Made by a program: the position numbers and the translations under genes | Part shown: one piece after another, positions 53,128-61,273 of the stretch | Layout: the number at the start of each line of letters is the position of its first letter | How positions within the stretch are numbered: position 1 is the stretch's first letter | Notes under the pieces: model-generated | The model's input: the letters and a program-made list of their open reading frames with translations, nothing else | What the model was told of the DNA's origin: nothing | Database searches by the model: none | Assembly (NCBI RefSeq): GCF_041908905.1 | Contig: NZ_JAYREK010000009.1 | Location: 46,448 to 110,447 of the forward strand | Length of the DNA stretch: 64,000 nt | Source: Zoogloea sp041908905 | GTDB taxonomy: Bacteria; Pseudomonadota; Gammaproteobacteria; Burkholderiales; Rhodocyclaceae | Direction of reading: 5' to 3'

Positions 53128-54065
53128 CCCACGATCACGATACCGCCCACGACGACGACCACGATCACGAACACGAGCACGGCCCGCTGGCCGAGCTCGT
53201 CACCGTGCGCGACTGGCTGCGCTACGCCGTCACCCGCTTCAACCGCGCCGGCTGCTTCTACGGCCACGGCCTGCAGGACGCCTACGACGAGGCCGTCTAC
53301 CTCATCCTGCACACCCTGGCGCTGCCCCTCGACCGCCTGGAGCCCTTCCTCGATGCCTGCATCCCCGGCGACGAGCGCGAGGACATCCTCGAGGTCATCG
53401 AGAAGCGCGCCGTCGACCGCCTGCCCGCCGCCTACATCACCGGCGAGGCCTGGCTGGGCGAGTTCCGCTTCGAGGTGGACAAGCGGGTCATCATCCCCCG
53501 CTCCTACTTCGCCGAGCTGCTCCACGACGGCTTCAGCCCGTGGGTTCAGGACCCCGAAGCCGTCACCGCGGCGATGGACATGTGCACCGGCTCCGGCTGC
53601 CTGGCGATCCTGATGGCCTTCGCCTTCCCCAACGCCGAGATCGTCGCCGTGGACATCTCCCAGGACGCCCTCGACGTGGCCGCCGCCAACATCGCCGCCT
53701 ACGGCCTCGAAGACCGCATCCGCCTCGTCAAGTCGGACGGCTTCGCCCAGGTGCCCGAGCAACGCTTCGACTTCATCCTCAGCAACCCGCCCTACGTCAC
53801 CCGCGAGGCGATGGAGGCCCTGCCGGCCGAATACCTCCACGAGCCCGGCCTCGCCCTCGGCTCCGGCGAGGACGGCCTCGACCTGGTGCGCAAGCTGCTG
53901 GCCGACGCCCCCCGCTACCTCGCCCCCGAGGGCCTGCTGGCCATCGAGGTCGGGCACAACCGGGAGATCGTCGAGGAGGCCTTCCCGACCCTGTCGCCCA
54001 CATGGTTATCGGCCCCCAGCGGCGACGACAAGATTTTTATCCTCGAAGCGGGTCAATTGTTGTAA
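53124..54065 (+). CDS. prmB: Ribosomal protein L3 N5-glutamine methyltransferase
   Basis: SAM-dependent methyltransferase that modifies a glutamine of ribosomal protein L3. 313 aa. N-terminal helical domain (TVRDWLRYAVTRFNRAGCFYGHG), SAM motif MDMCTGSGCLAILMAFAFP, the catalytic FILSNPPYVTREAMEALP and EYLHEPGLALGSGEDGLD are hallmarks of PrmB. The first 20 residues are very rich in His and Asp/Glu (from MTHDHDTAHDDD), an extension not found in the typical enzyme. ATG 53124 overlaps the dapE stop; an internal start would remove the His-rich part but there is no ATG before the core. Confidence 0.94.
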   Translation: MTHDHDTAHDDDHDHEHEHGPLAELVTVRDWLRYAVTRFNRAGCFYGHGLQDAYDEAVYLILHTLALPLDRLEPFLDACIPGDEREDILEVIEKRAVDRLPAAYITGEAWLGEFRFEVDKRVIIPRSYFAELLHDGFSPWVQDPEAVTAAMDMCTGSGCLAILMAFAFPNAEIVAVDISQDALDVAAANIAAYGLEDRIRLVKSDGFAQVPEQRFDFILSNPPYVTREAMEALPAEYLHEPGLALGSGEDGLDLVRKLLADAPRYLAPEGLLAIEVGHNREIVEEAFPTLSPTWLSAPSGDDKIFILEAGQLL

Positions 54066-54070
54066 AACAG

Positions 54071-54108
54071 GGGGGCTGGTGAGGATTCGGTCAACCCCAC
54101 CAGCCCCC
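54071..54108 (+). terminator. Hairpin after prmB
   Basis: Perfect 11-bp stem GGGGGCTGGTG (54071-54081) with CACCAGCCCCC (54098-54108) and a 16-nt loop, 5 bp after the prmB stop. No T-run follows, so it is a likely but not classical terminator of the dap operon. Confidence 0.55.
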
Positions 54109-54142
54109 GATGCTGCCTATGATCTTGCATGGCTCGAAATTA

Positions 54143-54164
54143 CTGTTTTCAGCATTTAAAACAG
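54143..54164. promoter_or_regulatory. Inverted repeat in AT-rich promoter region of the response regulator
   Basis: CTGTTTT-CAGCATTT-AAAACAG, 7-bp perfect arms, inside an AT-rich patch (about 54120-54180) that must hold the promoter of the next gene. Could be an operator. A possible but poor -35/-10 pair is TTTTCA (54146-54151) and GATAAA (54170-54175). Confidence 0.35.
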
Positions 54165-54204
54165 GTTTCGATAAAAATGACAAAGGCAAGGTCAAGGAGC
54201 ACCT

Positions 54205-54654
54205 ATGGCGACCGACCGTCCCATCCTCCTCGTCGAGGACAACCCCGACGACGAAGCGCTGACGCTTCGCGCGTTCAGCAAAAACAAGATCGCTAACCAG
54301 GTGGTGGTGGCCCGCGACGGTGTCGAAGCCCTCGACTACCTGTTCTGCACCGGCCAGTATGCCAGCCGCGACAGCCTCATCATGCCGGCCTTCGTGCTGC
54401 TGGATCTCAAGCTCCCGCGCATCGACGGGCTGGAGGTGCTGCGGCGCATCCGCGCGGACGAACGCACCGCCCTGCTCCCCGTGGTCGTGCTGACCACCTC
54501 CAAGGAACATCAGGACATCTTCGAGGCCTACCGCCTCGGCGCCAACAGCTACATCCGCAAACCGGTGGATTTCGAGCGCTTCCTGCAGGCCGTCGGCCAG
54601 CTCGGGCTGTACTGGCTGTCCCTCAACGAACCCTCCGACCCCACCGCGCGCTGA
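54205..54654 (+). CDS. Single-domain response regulator (Rcp1-like)
   Basis: 149 aa consisting only of a receiver domain. Acidic pocket LLVEDNPDDEAL, phospho-acceptor Asp in FVLLDLKLPRIDGLEV near residue 60, Thr in VVVLTTSKEHQDI, and Lys in SYIRKPVDFERF. The NPDDE and the GANSYIRKPVDF patterns are typical of the Rcp1 group that works with phytochrome-like or PAS hybrid kinases. No kinase gene is adjacent. A strong AAGGAG precedes ATG 54205 at 5 nt. Confidence 0.92.
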   Translation: MATDRPILLVEDNPDDEALTLRAFSKNKIANQVVVARDGVEALDYLFCTGQYASRDSLIMPAFVLLDLKLPRIDGLEVLRRIRADERTALLPVVVLTTSKEHQDIFEAYRLGANSYIRKPVDFERFLQAVGQLGLYWLSLNEPSDPTAR

Positions 54655-54753
54655 ACGCCGCCCAGCCGGCCGGGAGCGCCTCCACCGGGCGCCCGGGCCG
54701 GCGGCTTGCCGGGCTATCGGGTCAGCGGATCTCCGGGCGAGGGGGTCGCCAAG

Positions 54754-55278
54754 CTAACGGACGAGGCCCGCGGCCCGCCCCACCAGGCGTTCCAGCAACG
54801 CATCGGCGGCGCGACGGCCAGCGGTCGAACCCGCGGTGGGACGCCACGCCAGGCGCAGCTGGCCGGGGGCCTCGCGGGTCTGCTGGATGGTGATGGAGAG
54901 CGGGCACAGGGCGATCTGGGCGGGGTCTTCCGCCAGCAGCTGCCAGGCGATCCGGCTGCTGCAGAACTGCACGATCTCGGCCCGCAAAAAAGGCGACACG
55001 GCCGCCGGGCCGGCGGCAAGCGCCGTCCGCTGCAGCATGTCGTTGAAGGGGATGATGGCGCTCACCACCAGCCCCTCCTCTTCGATACTGTCGACCAGCG
55101 CCTCCCGCAGCGCCTGGAAATCTCCCACCGCCACCACCCGCTCGGCGATGTCGGCGGCGGCCCGCGCCGGGCCGCCCACCGGCGACAGCGCCAGCGTGCA
55201 AGCCCACAGCAGGATGGAAGCCCACCGGCGCGCCCCAGCGGGCGCCCCGGTGCTCGGCGGGAGCCGGCTTCCGGACAT
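54754..55278 (-). CDS. Secreted DUF302 protein
   Basis: 174 aa with an N-terminal signal peptide (WASILLWACTLALSPVGGPARA). The rest matches the DUF302 layout: DFQALREALVDSIEEEGLVV, INFNDML-like IPFNDMLQRTA, and VQFCSSRIAWQLLAEDPAQIALCPLSI, with two cysteines that could bind metal or form a disulfide. Biochemical role unknown. It follows the porin by 6 bp on the same strand, so the two are probably co-transcribed. ATG 55278 is used; GTG at 55281 is one codon upstream. Confidence 0.75.
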   Translation of the reverse strand: MSGSRLPPSTGAPAGARRWASILLWACTLALSPVGGPARAAADIAERVVAVGDFQALREALVDSIEEEGLVVSAIIPFNDMLQRTALAAGPAAVSPFLRAEIVQFCSSRIAWQLLAEDPAQIALCPLSITIQQTREAPGQLRLAWRPTAGSTAGRRAADALLERLVGRAAGLVR

Positions 55279-55284
55279 CACCGG

Positions 55285-56508
55285 TCAGAAGAAGATCAGG
55301 CCGCCCAGGGAGACGGTGCGGTTCTTGTTGTCGAAGTTGCTGTCCGCCACGTTGGTGATCTTCTCGTTGTTGAACTCGCCCACGAGGGTAATGAACTTGT
55401 TCAGCGAATGATAGACGCCGAGGGTCACCGCCCGGTTGGTGATCTGGTTCGAGGTACCCGCGCCGGTCAGCGCAAAGCCGTCCTTGTCCTTGTTGGCGCC
55501 GTAGTTGATGCCGAACTTGGTGGCGCCCATCTTGTAGGTGCCCTGCAGGAAGTAGCCCTGGGAGTCGGTCTTGTTGCCGGCCCCGTTGCTGCCGTCGAAG
55601 AACTGGGCGCCCACGGTGGATAGGCCCAGGCCCTTGCCCTGGAAGGCATAGGCCACCGCCTCGAAGTTGCCCAACGCCACCTTGCCGCCCAGCTCCATGC
55701 CGGTGGCCGAGAACGACTTGGTGGCGCAGGTGCCGCTCGAACAGCTGGTGCTCTGGGTCACCAGACCGCCCCACACCTTGCCGGGCATGCCGCCCTTCCA
55801 GTCGTAGTCCACCTTGGCCTGGAAGCCCGGCGTCTTGGTCTCGTCGCCGGCGAAGCGGCTCGGCTGGAAGATCCCCGCCGCCGCCTGCAGCCCGCCCACC
55901 GACGGCGTGGTGTAGGTGATCTGCGGCTGGAAGCCGGTGTACATGTAGCCGTGGCCGATCATGCCGAAGGTGGTGTTGTACGGGATGCTCGCGTTGCTGG
56001 TGCCGCCGACGCCCAACAGGGTCATGTCGGACAGGATGATGTTCTGGCCGAAGAGCCCGATGTCGCGGCCGAACTTGAGGGTGCCCCAGTCGTTGTTGCC
56101 GAACTGGAAGTACACGTTGCGGGTGTCGATCTGGCTGTAGGGGTTGGCCGGGGTGCCGGAGTTCGGGTTGGGGTTGCCGATCGGCAGGCCGACCACGTCG
56201 GAGTTGTTGTTGATGCCCGGCGCGAAGCTGATGTGGGCCTTGATGTCCAGGCCCTGGGTGTGGGTGGTCGCGACGAAGTTGATCCAGCCCGGCAGCAGGC
56301 CGTTGGAGAGCGCGCTGTTGGTGGTCGAGGTCTCGGCGCCGGTGGCCCGGTTGATCGACTTGGCCTCGCGGGCCACGTAGAAGCCGTTGATCGTGCCGTT
56401 GATGTCCAGGGTGACGTCGTTCTGGGTGAAGCTCACGGCGTGGCTGGCGGTGCTCCCGCAGGCCAGCAGTGCAAGGACCAGCGGACGAAGGGACGGGGTT
56501 TTGTGCAT
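55285..56508 (-). CDS. Gram-negative trimeric porin
   Basis: Outer-membrane general porin of 407 aa, Neisseria/Bordetella type family. Signal peptide (LVLALLACGSTASHA), beta-strand alternation throughout, the constriction-loop region with RNVYFQFGNNDWGTLKFGRDIGLF-type motif (only FGRDIG core quoted as diagnostic), and a C-terminal strand NRTVSLGGLIFF ending in Phe. One Cys pair (TSCSSGTC) is present in an extracellular loop. ATG 56508 has GGAGA 8 nt upstream. No specific substrate can be assigned. Confidence 0.9.
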   Translation of the reverse strand: MHKTPSLRPLVLALLACGSTASHAVSFTQNDVTLDINGTINGFYVAREAKSINRATGAETSTTNSALSNGLLPGWINFVATTHTQGLDIKAHISFAPGINNNSDVVGLPIGNPNPNSGTPANPYSQIDTRNVYFQFGNNDWGTLKFGRDIGLFGQNIILSDMTLLGVGGTSNASIPYNTTFGMIGHGYMYTGFQPQITYTTPSVGGLQAAAGIFQPSRFAGDETKTPGFQAKVDYDWKGGMPGKVWGGLVTQSTSCSSGTCATKSFSATGMELGGKVALGNFEAVAYAFQGKGLGLSTVGAQFFDGSNGAGNKTDSQGYFLQGTYKMGATKFGINYGANKDKDGFALTGAGTSNQITNRAVTLGVYHSLNKFITLVGEFNNEKITNVADSNFDNKNRTVSLGGLIFF

Positions 56509-56939
56509 GACGTGTCTCCAGATGTTTTTAGATGTCTTCCGCCCACCGCTCGCGGCGGGCCGAACCTCCCCGGCCACGGTCAAGGTGGCCTGGAAACATC
56601 CGGAGTGCGAAGGACGTGCCAGCCCGGCCACCCTCTGCCAGCCACCACACCGGATCGCGGAAAGCCGCGCCGGCACTGGCTTTCAGGGCATGGCTCCAAA
56701 ATTGAGCAAGCCCCCGTTGAGCAATCTTCAGTTCATTTTCTGTACAGCTGCTGCGGCGCTGGTCTGTAATGAAACACCCTCTGCCCGCTGGCCGACGCGA
56801 CGCAGGCAGGCAGCCACCACGGGGCATGGACACAAAGCAACAAGCCCTTGGGCTTGACCCCAAGGGCTTGCGATGAAGGCAGCAGCCACCGGCAGCGCCG
56901 GGGCGGGAACGCCCCCGGGGCCTGAGCGAGCACGAGCGC
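56509..56939. other. Intergenic region upstream of porin
   Basis: 431 bp without a convincing gene. From the porin side: a direct repeat ACATCT-AAAA-ACATCT next to the ribosome-binding site (minus strand, about 56519-56534), an 8-bp direct repeat TTGAGCAA at 56702-56709 and 56717-56724, an AT-richer stretch at 56695-56780 likely to hold the porin promoter, and a hairpin at 56841-56870 that ends the upstream receptor transcript. Confidence 0.55.
56841..56870 (-). terminator. Terminator-like hairpin after TonB-dependent receptor
   Basis: Perfect 12-bp stem CAAGCCCTTGGG / CCCAAGGGCTTG around CTTGAC, 70 bp beyond the stop of the receptor gene on the minus strand. The sequence after it on the minus strand is only moderately T-rich (TTGCTTTG). 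Confidence 0.65.
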
Positions 56940-59078
56940 TCAGAAACTGTAGCGCGCGCTTGCCCCCGCCAGCCAGTTGCGCCCCGGCGCCCCCTCGTAG
57001 AAGCGGCCGTTGGTATCGCCGACGATCACCGAGCCGGCGTACTGGCGGTCGAACAGGTTGTCGATCCGCACGAAGCCATTGAGGCGCAGCGGCCCCATGC
57101 GCCGCTCGACGCCGGCCCGCAGGTTGGCGGCCACGTAGCCGGGGGCCGCCTGCAGGGTGTTGCTGTCCTCCACGAAGACCTCGCTGCGGGCGACGCCCTC
57201 CACCGCCGCGTGGAAACCGCTGGCCGGGTGGCGCCACACCAGCTCGCCGAACAGGCTGTGGGCCGCCACCCCGGGCAGGCGGCGGCCGGCGGCCACGGTG
57301 GCGGGCTGGGCGTTGCCGGTGGCCGGGTTGTAGATGCGCGTCGCAAACACTTCATCGTAGCGGGCGTCGAGGTAGGTGTAGGCGATACGGCTGCTGAAGT
57401 TGCGCGCCCAGCGGCTGTCCAGCGCCACCTCCACACCCTGGCGGGTGGTCTGGCCGGCGTTCTTGTAGCTGGTGCGGCCGCCGCTGCTGGCATCCACCAC
57501 CAGCTCCTTGTCGGTGTGGATCTCGAAGAGCGCCACGTCCAGGCGGCTGTCGGCGCCCAGCCAGGTCTTCAGGCCCACCTCCAGGTGGGTGCTGGTGGCC
57601 GCCGCCAGGCCAAAGTTGAAGCTGCCGCCGCTGCCCGAGTAGAACAGCTCGTTGAGGGTCGGCGTCTCGAAGCCACGGGCAGCGCTGGCGTACAGGTTGG
57701 TCACCGGCGAGAGGCGGTACAGCACGCCCACCGACGGCGTGGTCTGCTCGTAGTTGCGGCTGCCGCTGTCGTCGCCATTGAGGCCGCTCACGTAGCGGTC
57801 ATCCACCGTGAAGCGGACCTGGCTGTGGCGCAGGCCGCCGTTGAGTACCCAGTTGCCGGCGCTCCATTGGGCCTGGGCATACTGGTCGAAGCTGGTCACC
57901 CGGTCGGTCTCGGCGCGGCGCAGGGTGCCCTTGACGCCCAGGGTAGCGCCGATGAAGTTCTCGTAGCCGCGGCGGTCGTCCTCGGACACCTCGTAGTCGA
58001 CGCCGAGGGTCGTCGTCAGCGCCCCGCCGGCCACGTCGAAGCGTCCCGTCCAGCGGGCATTGACGCCCTGGTAGTCGCGGTCGAAGTCGATCACCCCGCC
58101 CGAGTGGCGCACGTTGCCCTGCACGCCGGTGGGGATGGCCTGGTACTGGGTCACCGAGCGCTGGCCGGCGTAGGCCGACACCTCGACGCGCTGGTCGCCG
58201 AAGCGATGCACGTAGTTGAGGCCGCCCTGCTGCTGCTCGATGGACTTGCGGGTATTGAACTGCAGCGCCACCGGGTCGACGCCGCGCGGGTTGCGCTGGT
58301 AGCTGGCCCAGTCGAGGCCCAGCGGGTCCTGGGCCGCCTGGCGGAAGCTGCTCGCCACCAGGGTGAGCTTGCCGTCGTCACTCGGCGCCAGGCTCAGCTT
58401 GGCCATCAGCTGGTCGCGCTCGGCGCGGCTGTGGTCGCGGTAGCCCTCGGTGGCGAAGCGCGAGGCGTCGAGCACGTAGCCCACGCCGCCGGTTTTTCCG
58501 TCGGCGGCCAGGTCGGCCTTCCAGCTGCCGTAGCTGCCGGCGCTGAAGCCGCCCTCCACGCTCGGCCGGCCCTGGCCGTCGCGGGTGAACAGCTGGATCA
58601 CCCCGCCCGCCGAGTTGCCATACACCGCCGACATCGGCCCGCGCATCACCTCCAGGCGCTCGGCCCGGTCGAGGTTGAAGGTCGCCGCCTGGCCCTGGCC
58701 GTCGGGCATCGAGGCCGGGATACCGTCGGCCACCAGGCGCACGCCGCGCACGCCGAAGGCCGAACGGGCACCGAAGCCGCGGGTCGAGATCTGCAGATCC
58801 TGGGCGTAGTTCTGGCGGTTGGCCACGCTGACGCCGGGCACGCCGACGAGGGCCTCGGAGGCATTGACGCGGGCCTGGTCAGCCTTGATCTGCGCCTCGC
58901 CCACCACCGCGATGGCGGCCGGCAGGTCGAAGGCGCGCTCCTCGACGCGGCTGCCGGTAACGACCACCGGGTCCAGCGTCAGCGCATCGTCGGCCCAGCC
59001 CAGGCAGGGATAGGTGACGGCCAGCAGCAGGGCGAGGCGGGTCGGACGAAGCAAGGGGGAAGGCTGCTGGCGGTTCAT
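56940..59078 (-). CDS. TonB-dependent outer-membrane receptor (first)
   Basis: 712 aa receptor for an unidentified iron complex or similar ligand. Signal peptide (LALLLAVTYPCLGWA), TonB box DPVVVTGSR directly after it, so there is no N-terminal signalling domain. Plug domain from about residue 45 to 165 (ISTRGFGARSAFGVRGVRLVADG, LEVMRGPMSAVYGNSAGGVI), then a 22-strand barrel with C-terminal NWLAGASARYSF ending in Phe. ATG 59078 is preceded by GGAG. It starts 151 bp after the NarL-like regulator gene on the same strand and is a likely target of it. Confidence 0.92.
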   Translation of the reverse strand: MNRQQPSPLLRPTRLALLLAVTYPCLGWADDALTLDPVVVTGSRVEERAFDLPAAIAVVGEAQIKADQARVNASEALVGVPGVSVANRQNYAQDLQISTRGFGARSAFGVRGVRLVADGIPASMPDGQGQAATFNLDRAERLEVMRGPMSAVYGNSAGGVIQLFTRDGQGRPSVEGGFSAGSYGSWKADLAADGKTGGVGYVLDASRFATEGYRDHSRAERDQLMAKLSLAPSDDGKLTLVASSFRQAAQDPLGLDWASYQRNPRGVDPVALQFNTRKSIEQQQGGLNYVHRFGDQRVEVSAYAGQRSVTQYQAIPTGVQGNVRHSGGVIDFDRDYQGVNARWTGRFDVAGGALTTTLGVDYEVSEDDRRGYENFIGATLGVKGTLRRAETDRVTSFDQYAQAQWSAGNWVLNGGLRHSQVRFTVDDRYVSGLNGDDSGSRNYEQTTPSVGVLYRLSPVTNLYASAARGFETPTLNELFYSGSGGSFNFGLAAATSTHLEVGLKTWLGADSRLDVALFEIHTDKELVVDASSGGRTSYKNAGQTTRQGVEVALDSRWARNFSSRIAYTYLDARYDEVFATRIYNPATGNAQPATVAAGRRLPGVAAHSLFGELVWRHPASGFHAAVEGVARSEVFVEDSNTLQAAPGYVAANLRAGVERRMGPLRLNGFVRIDNLFDRQYAGSVIVGDTNGRFYEGAPGRNWLAGASARYSF

Positions 59079-59229
59079 GATGTCTCCTGGAGGCGGTGCC
59101 CGCCCCACGGGCCGGCCTGACATCCATTTTCCGCAGCCACCCCGGGCCCCGCGTCCCGACGATCCGGCAATTGGCCTAGCGAAAATCATGAGCCGCCAGC
59201 ATCCCCCTGCCCCGCCTGCCGGCCCGCGA

Positions 59230-59877
59230 TCACCCTTCGATCAGGCCGTTGCGCAGGGCCACCAGGGTCAGCTCGGCAGCGTTGTTCACCTGCAGCTTCT
59301 GCTTGATGTGGTACAGGTGGGTGCCCACCGTGCTGGCGCTGAGGCAGAAGTCTTCCGCCACCTCGTTCACCGAACACCCCACCGCGAGCTTCATGAAAAC
59401 CGCGAGCTCCTTGGCGGTCAGCGTCTCCACCGGGCTGGCCGAACCCGACAACTGGGCCAGCGCCACCACCTGGGCCAGGGCCGGGTCGAGGTAGCGGCGG
59501 TCGCGGGCCACCTCGCCCACCGCGCGCAGGAACTCGTCGGGCGAGGCGCGCTTGCACAGGTAGCCGCGGGCGCCGAGGCGCATCGCCCGTACCGGTACGA
59601 TGGCGTCCTCGTGGGCCGACAGCATCAGCACCCGGGCCTTCGGCGCCACGCCGAGCAGGCGCTCCAGCGCCGCCAGGCCGCCGATGCCGGGCATCGACAC
59701 ATCCATCACCAGCACGTCCGGGTCGTGCTCGGCGTACAGGCGGATGGCCGCCTCGCCCCGGTCGGCCTCGGCCACCACCTCGGCCCCCACCCCTTCGAGC
59801 AGCAGGCGGAAGCCGAGCCGCACCACCGCGTGGTCGTCGGCCAGCAGGATGCGTCGGCCCTTCAGTTCATCGCTCAT
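59230..59877 (-). CDS. Response regulator, NarL/LuxR family
   Basis: 215 aa. Receiver domain with LLADDHAVVRLGFRLLLE, Asp59 in VLVMDVSMPGIGG, and LGARGYLCKRASPDEFL; C-terminal LuxR-type helix-turn-helix (LTAKELAVFMKLAVGCSVNEVAEDF, then LSASTVGTHLYHIKQKL as recognition helix). ATG 59877 overlaps the kinase gene by 11 nt, so the pair is translationally coupled. Expected to control genes nearby, most plausibly the first TonB receptor and its own operon. Confidence 0.93.
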   Translation of the reverse strand: MSDELKGRRILLADDHAVVRLGFRLLLEGVGAEVVAEADRGEAAIRLYAEHDPDVLVMDVSMPGIGGLAALERLLGVAPKARVLMLSAHEDAIVPVRAMRLGARGYLCKRASPDEFLRAVGEVARDRRYLDPALAQVVALAQLSGSASPVETLTAKELAVFMKLAVGCSVNEVAEDFCLSASTVGTHLYHIKQKLQVNNAAELTLVALRNGLIEG

Positions 59878-61273
59878 CGAGAGACTCCTCGTAAATTTTC
59901 GAAGGCATCGCCGGCAGGCGGGCCGCGATGCCAAAGCCCCCGGCCGGCAGCGGGCCGGCACGGAACTCGCCGCCGAGGCCGGTAATGCGCTCGGCCATCC
60001 CGGCCAGGCCGAACCCGCAGCCGGGCTGGGCCGAGGGCTGGCCACCGCCGCAGCCGTCATCCTCCAGCGCGAGGCGCAGCCAGGCCCCCTCACGGACCAG
60101 GGCAAAGGCCACCCGGCCGGCGTGGGCGTGGCGCAGCACGTTGGTCAGGCCCTCCTGCACGGTGCGCAGCACCGCCGCCGCAGCCTCCGCCGCCACCGGC
60201 TCCTCGCCCAGCTCGATGCAGGCCTCCAGGGCGATGCCGTCGTGGCGGGCGCGCCAGCCGGCGAACACCTGCTCCAGCCCCTCGCCGAGGCCGGCCGCCG
60301 GCGGGCGCAGGCGCTGCAGGATGCGCCGCACGCCCTGCTGCATCTCGCCGGTCACCGCCACGATGCCCTGGGCCGGCACGTGCAGTGCCGATTCGGCCGG
60401 TGCGCGCTGCACGATGGCGCCGGCCAGCGCGCGCACCGCGGTGATGCCCTGGGCCAGCTCGTCGTGGAGCTCGCGGGCGATCTCGCGGCGCTCGGCGGCG
60501 AGGTGCGCCTGCAGGCGCTCGGCCAGCTCGCGGCGGGTCTCGAGGCGCACGTTGTCGTCCACCGCCGCCTGCAGGCGGTCGGCCATGCCGTTGAAGGCCC
60601 GCGACAGGCGGGCCAGCTCCGGCGCCCCGAAGGCCGGCAGGCGGGTGTCGAAGCGGCCGGCGCCGGTGCGGTCGAGGGCGCCCATCACCTGCTCCAGCGG
60701 CGACAACGCCCGGGCCAGCGCGGCCCTCGCCGCGGCGAACAGCGCAACCAGCAGCAGCGCGCCCCAGCCGGCAAAGGCCAGCAGCTCGTCCCAGGCGTCG
60801 AGCACCGCGCGGGAGCTGTCCGGGTGCAGGCTGAGCCGCCATTCCCCCAGCGCAAGGTGGCGCACCGGCGGCTCCACGCCCACCAGCGCGGCGAACCAGC
60901 CAGGCGCGGCGCGGCCGGCCTTGTACGGCGACGGGGGCGACACATGGCGCAGCGCGCCCGCCCCGTCATGGATCTCCAGCCGGTTGGCGCGCACCCGGCC
61001 CACGGCGGCGGCGACGGCCAGCAGCCGCGGCCCCTGCTCGGCGACGGGATGGGCCTCCAGGTCGGTCAGCACCACCTTCAGCCACTGGGCCGACACCCGG
61101 GTCGCCGCCTCCACCTCTTCATGGATCGCGTTGCGCGTGCCCTGCAGCCACAGGCCGCCCAGCACCAGCAGCAGGGTGGCGGAGAGCAGACTGAGCACCA
61201 GCCCGACGCGGGTGTGCAGGCTGAGGCCGCCGGCCCCCATCCGAGACTTCCAGGCAGCCCAGGCCATGCTCAT
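59867..61273 (-). CDS. Sensor histidine kinase, NarX/HisKA_3 type
   Basis: 468 aa membrane kinase. First membrane helix at about residues 22-44 (LVLSLLSATLLLVLGGLWLQ), periplasmic domain to about 162, second helix (LLAFAGWGALLLVALFAA), HAMP (ALSPLEQVMGALDRTG), dimerisation motif REIARELHDELAQGI with His270, and a HATPase domain with EGLTNVLRHAHAG and a shortened DDGCGGG G-box and GFGLAGMAERI. Partner of the following NarL-type regulator. ATG 61273 overlaps the receptor stop (ATGA). The ligand is unknown; the coupling to a TonB receptor suggests a nutrient sensed in the periplasm. Confidence 0.92.
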   Translation of the reverse strand: MSMAWAAWKSRMGAGGLSLHTRVGLVLSLLSATLLLVLGGLWLQGTRNAIHEEVEAATRVSAQWLKVVLTDLEAHPVAEQGPRLLAVAAAVGRVRANRLEIHDGAGALRHVSPPSPYKAGRAAPGWFAALVGVEPPVRHLALGEWRLSLHPDSSRAVLDAWDELLAFAGWGALLLVALFAAARAALARALSPLEQVMGALDRTGAGRFDTRLPAFGAPELARLSRAFNGMADRLQAAVDDNVRLETRRELAERLQAHLAAERREIARELHDELAQGITAVRALAGAIVQRAPAESALHVPAQGIVAVTGEMQQGVRRILQRLRPPAAGLGEGLEQVFAGWRARHDGIALEACIELGEEPVAAEAAAAVLRTVQEGLTNVLRHAHAGRVAFALVREGAWLRLALEDDGCGGGQPSAQPGCGFGLAGMAERITGLGGEFRAGPLPAGGFGIAARLPAMPSKIYEESLDER

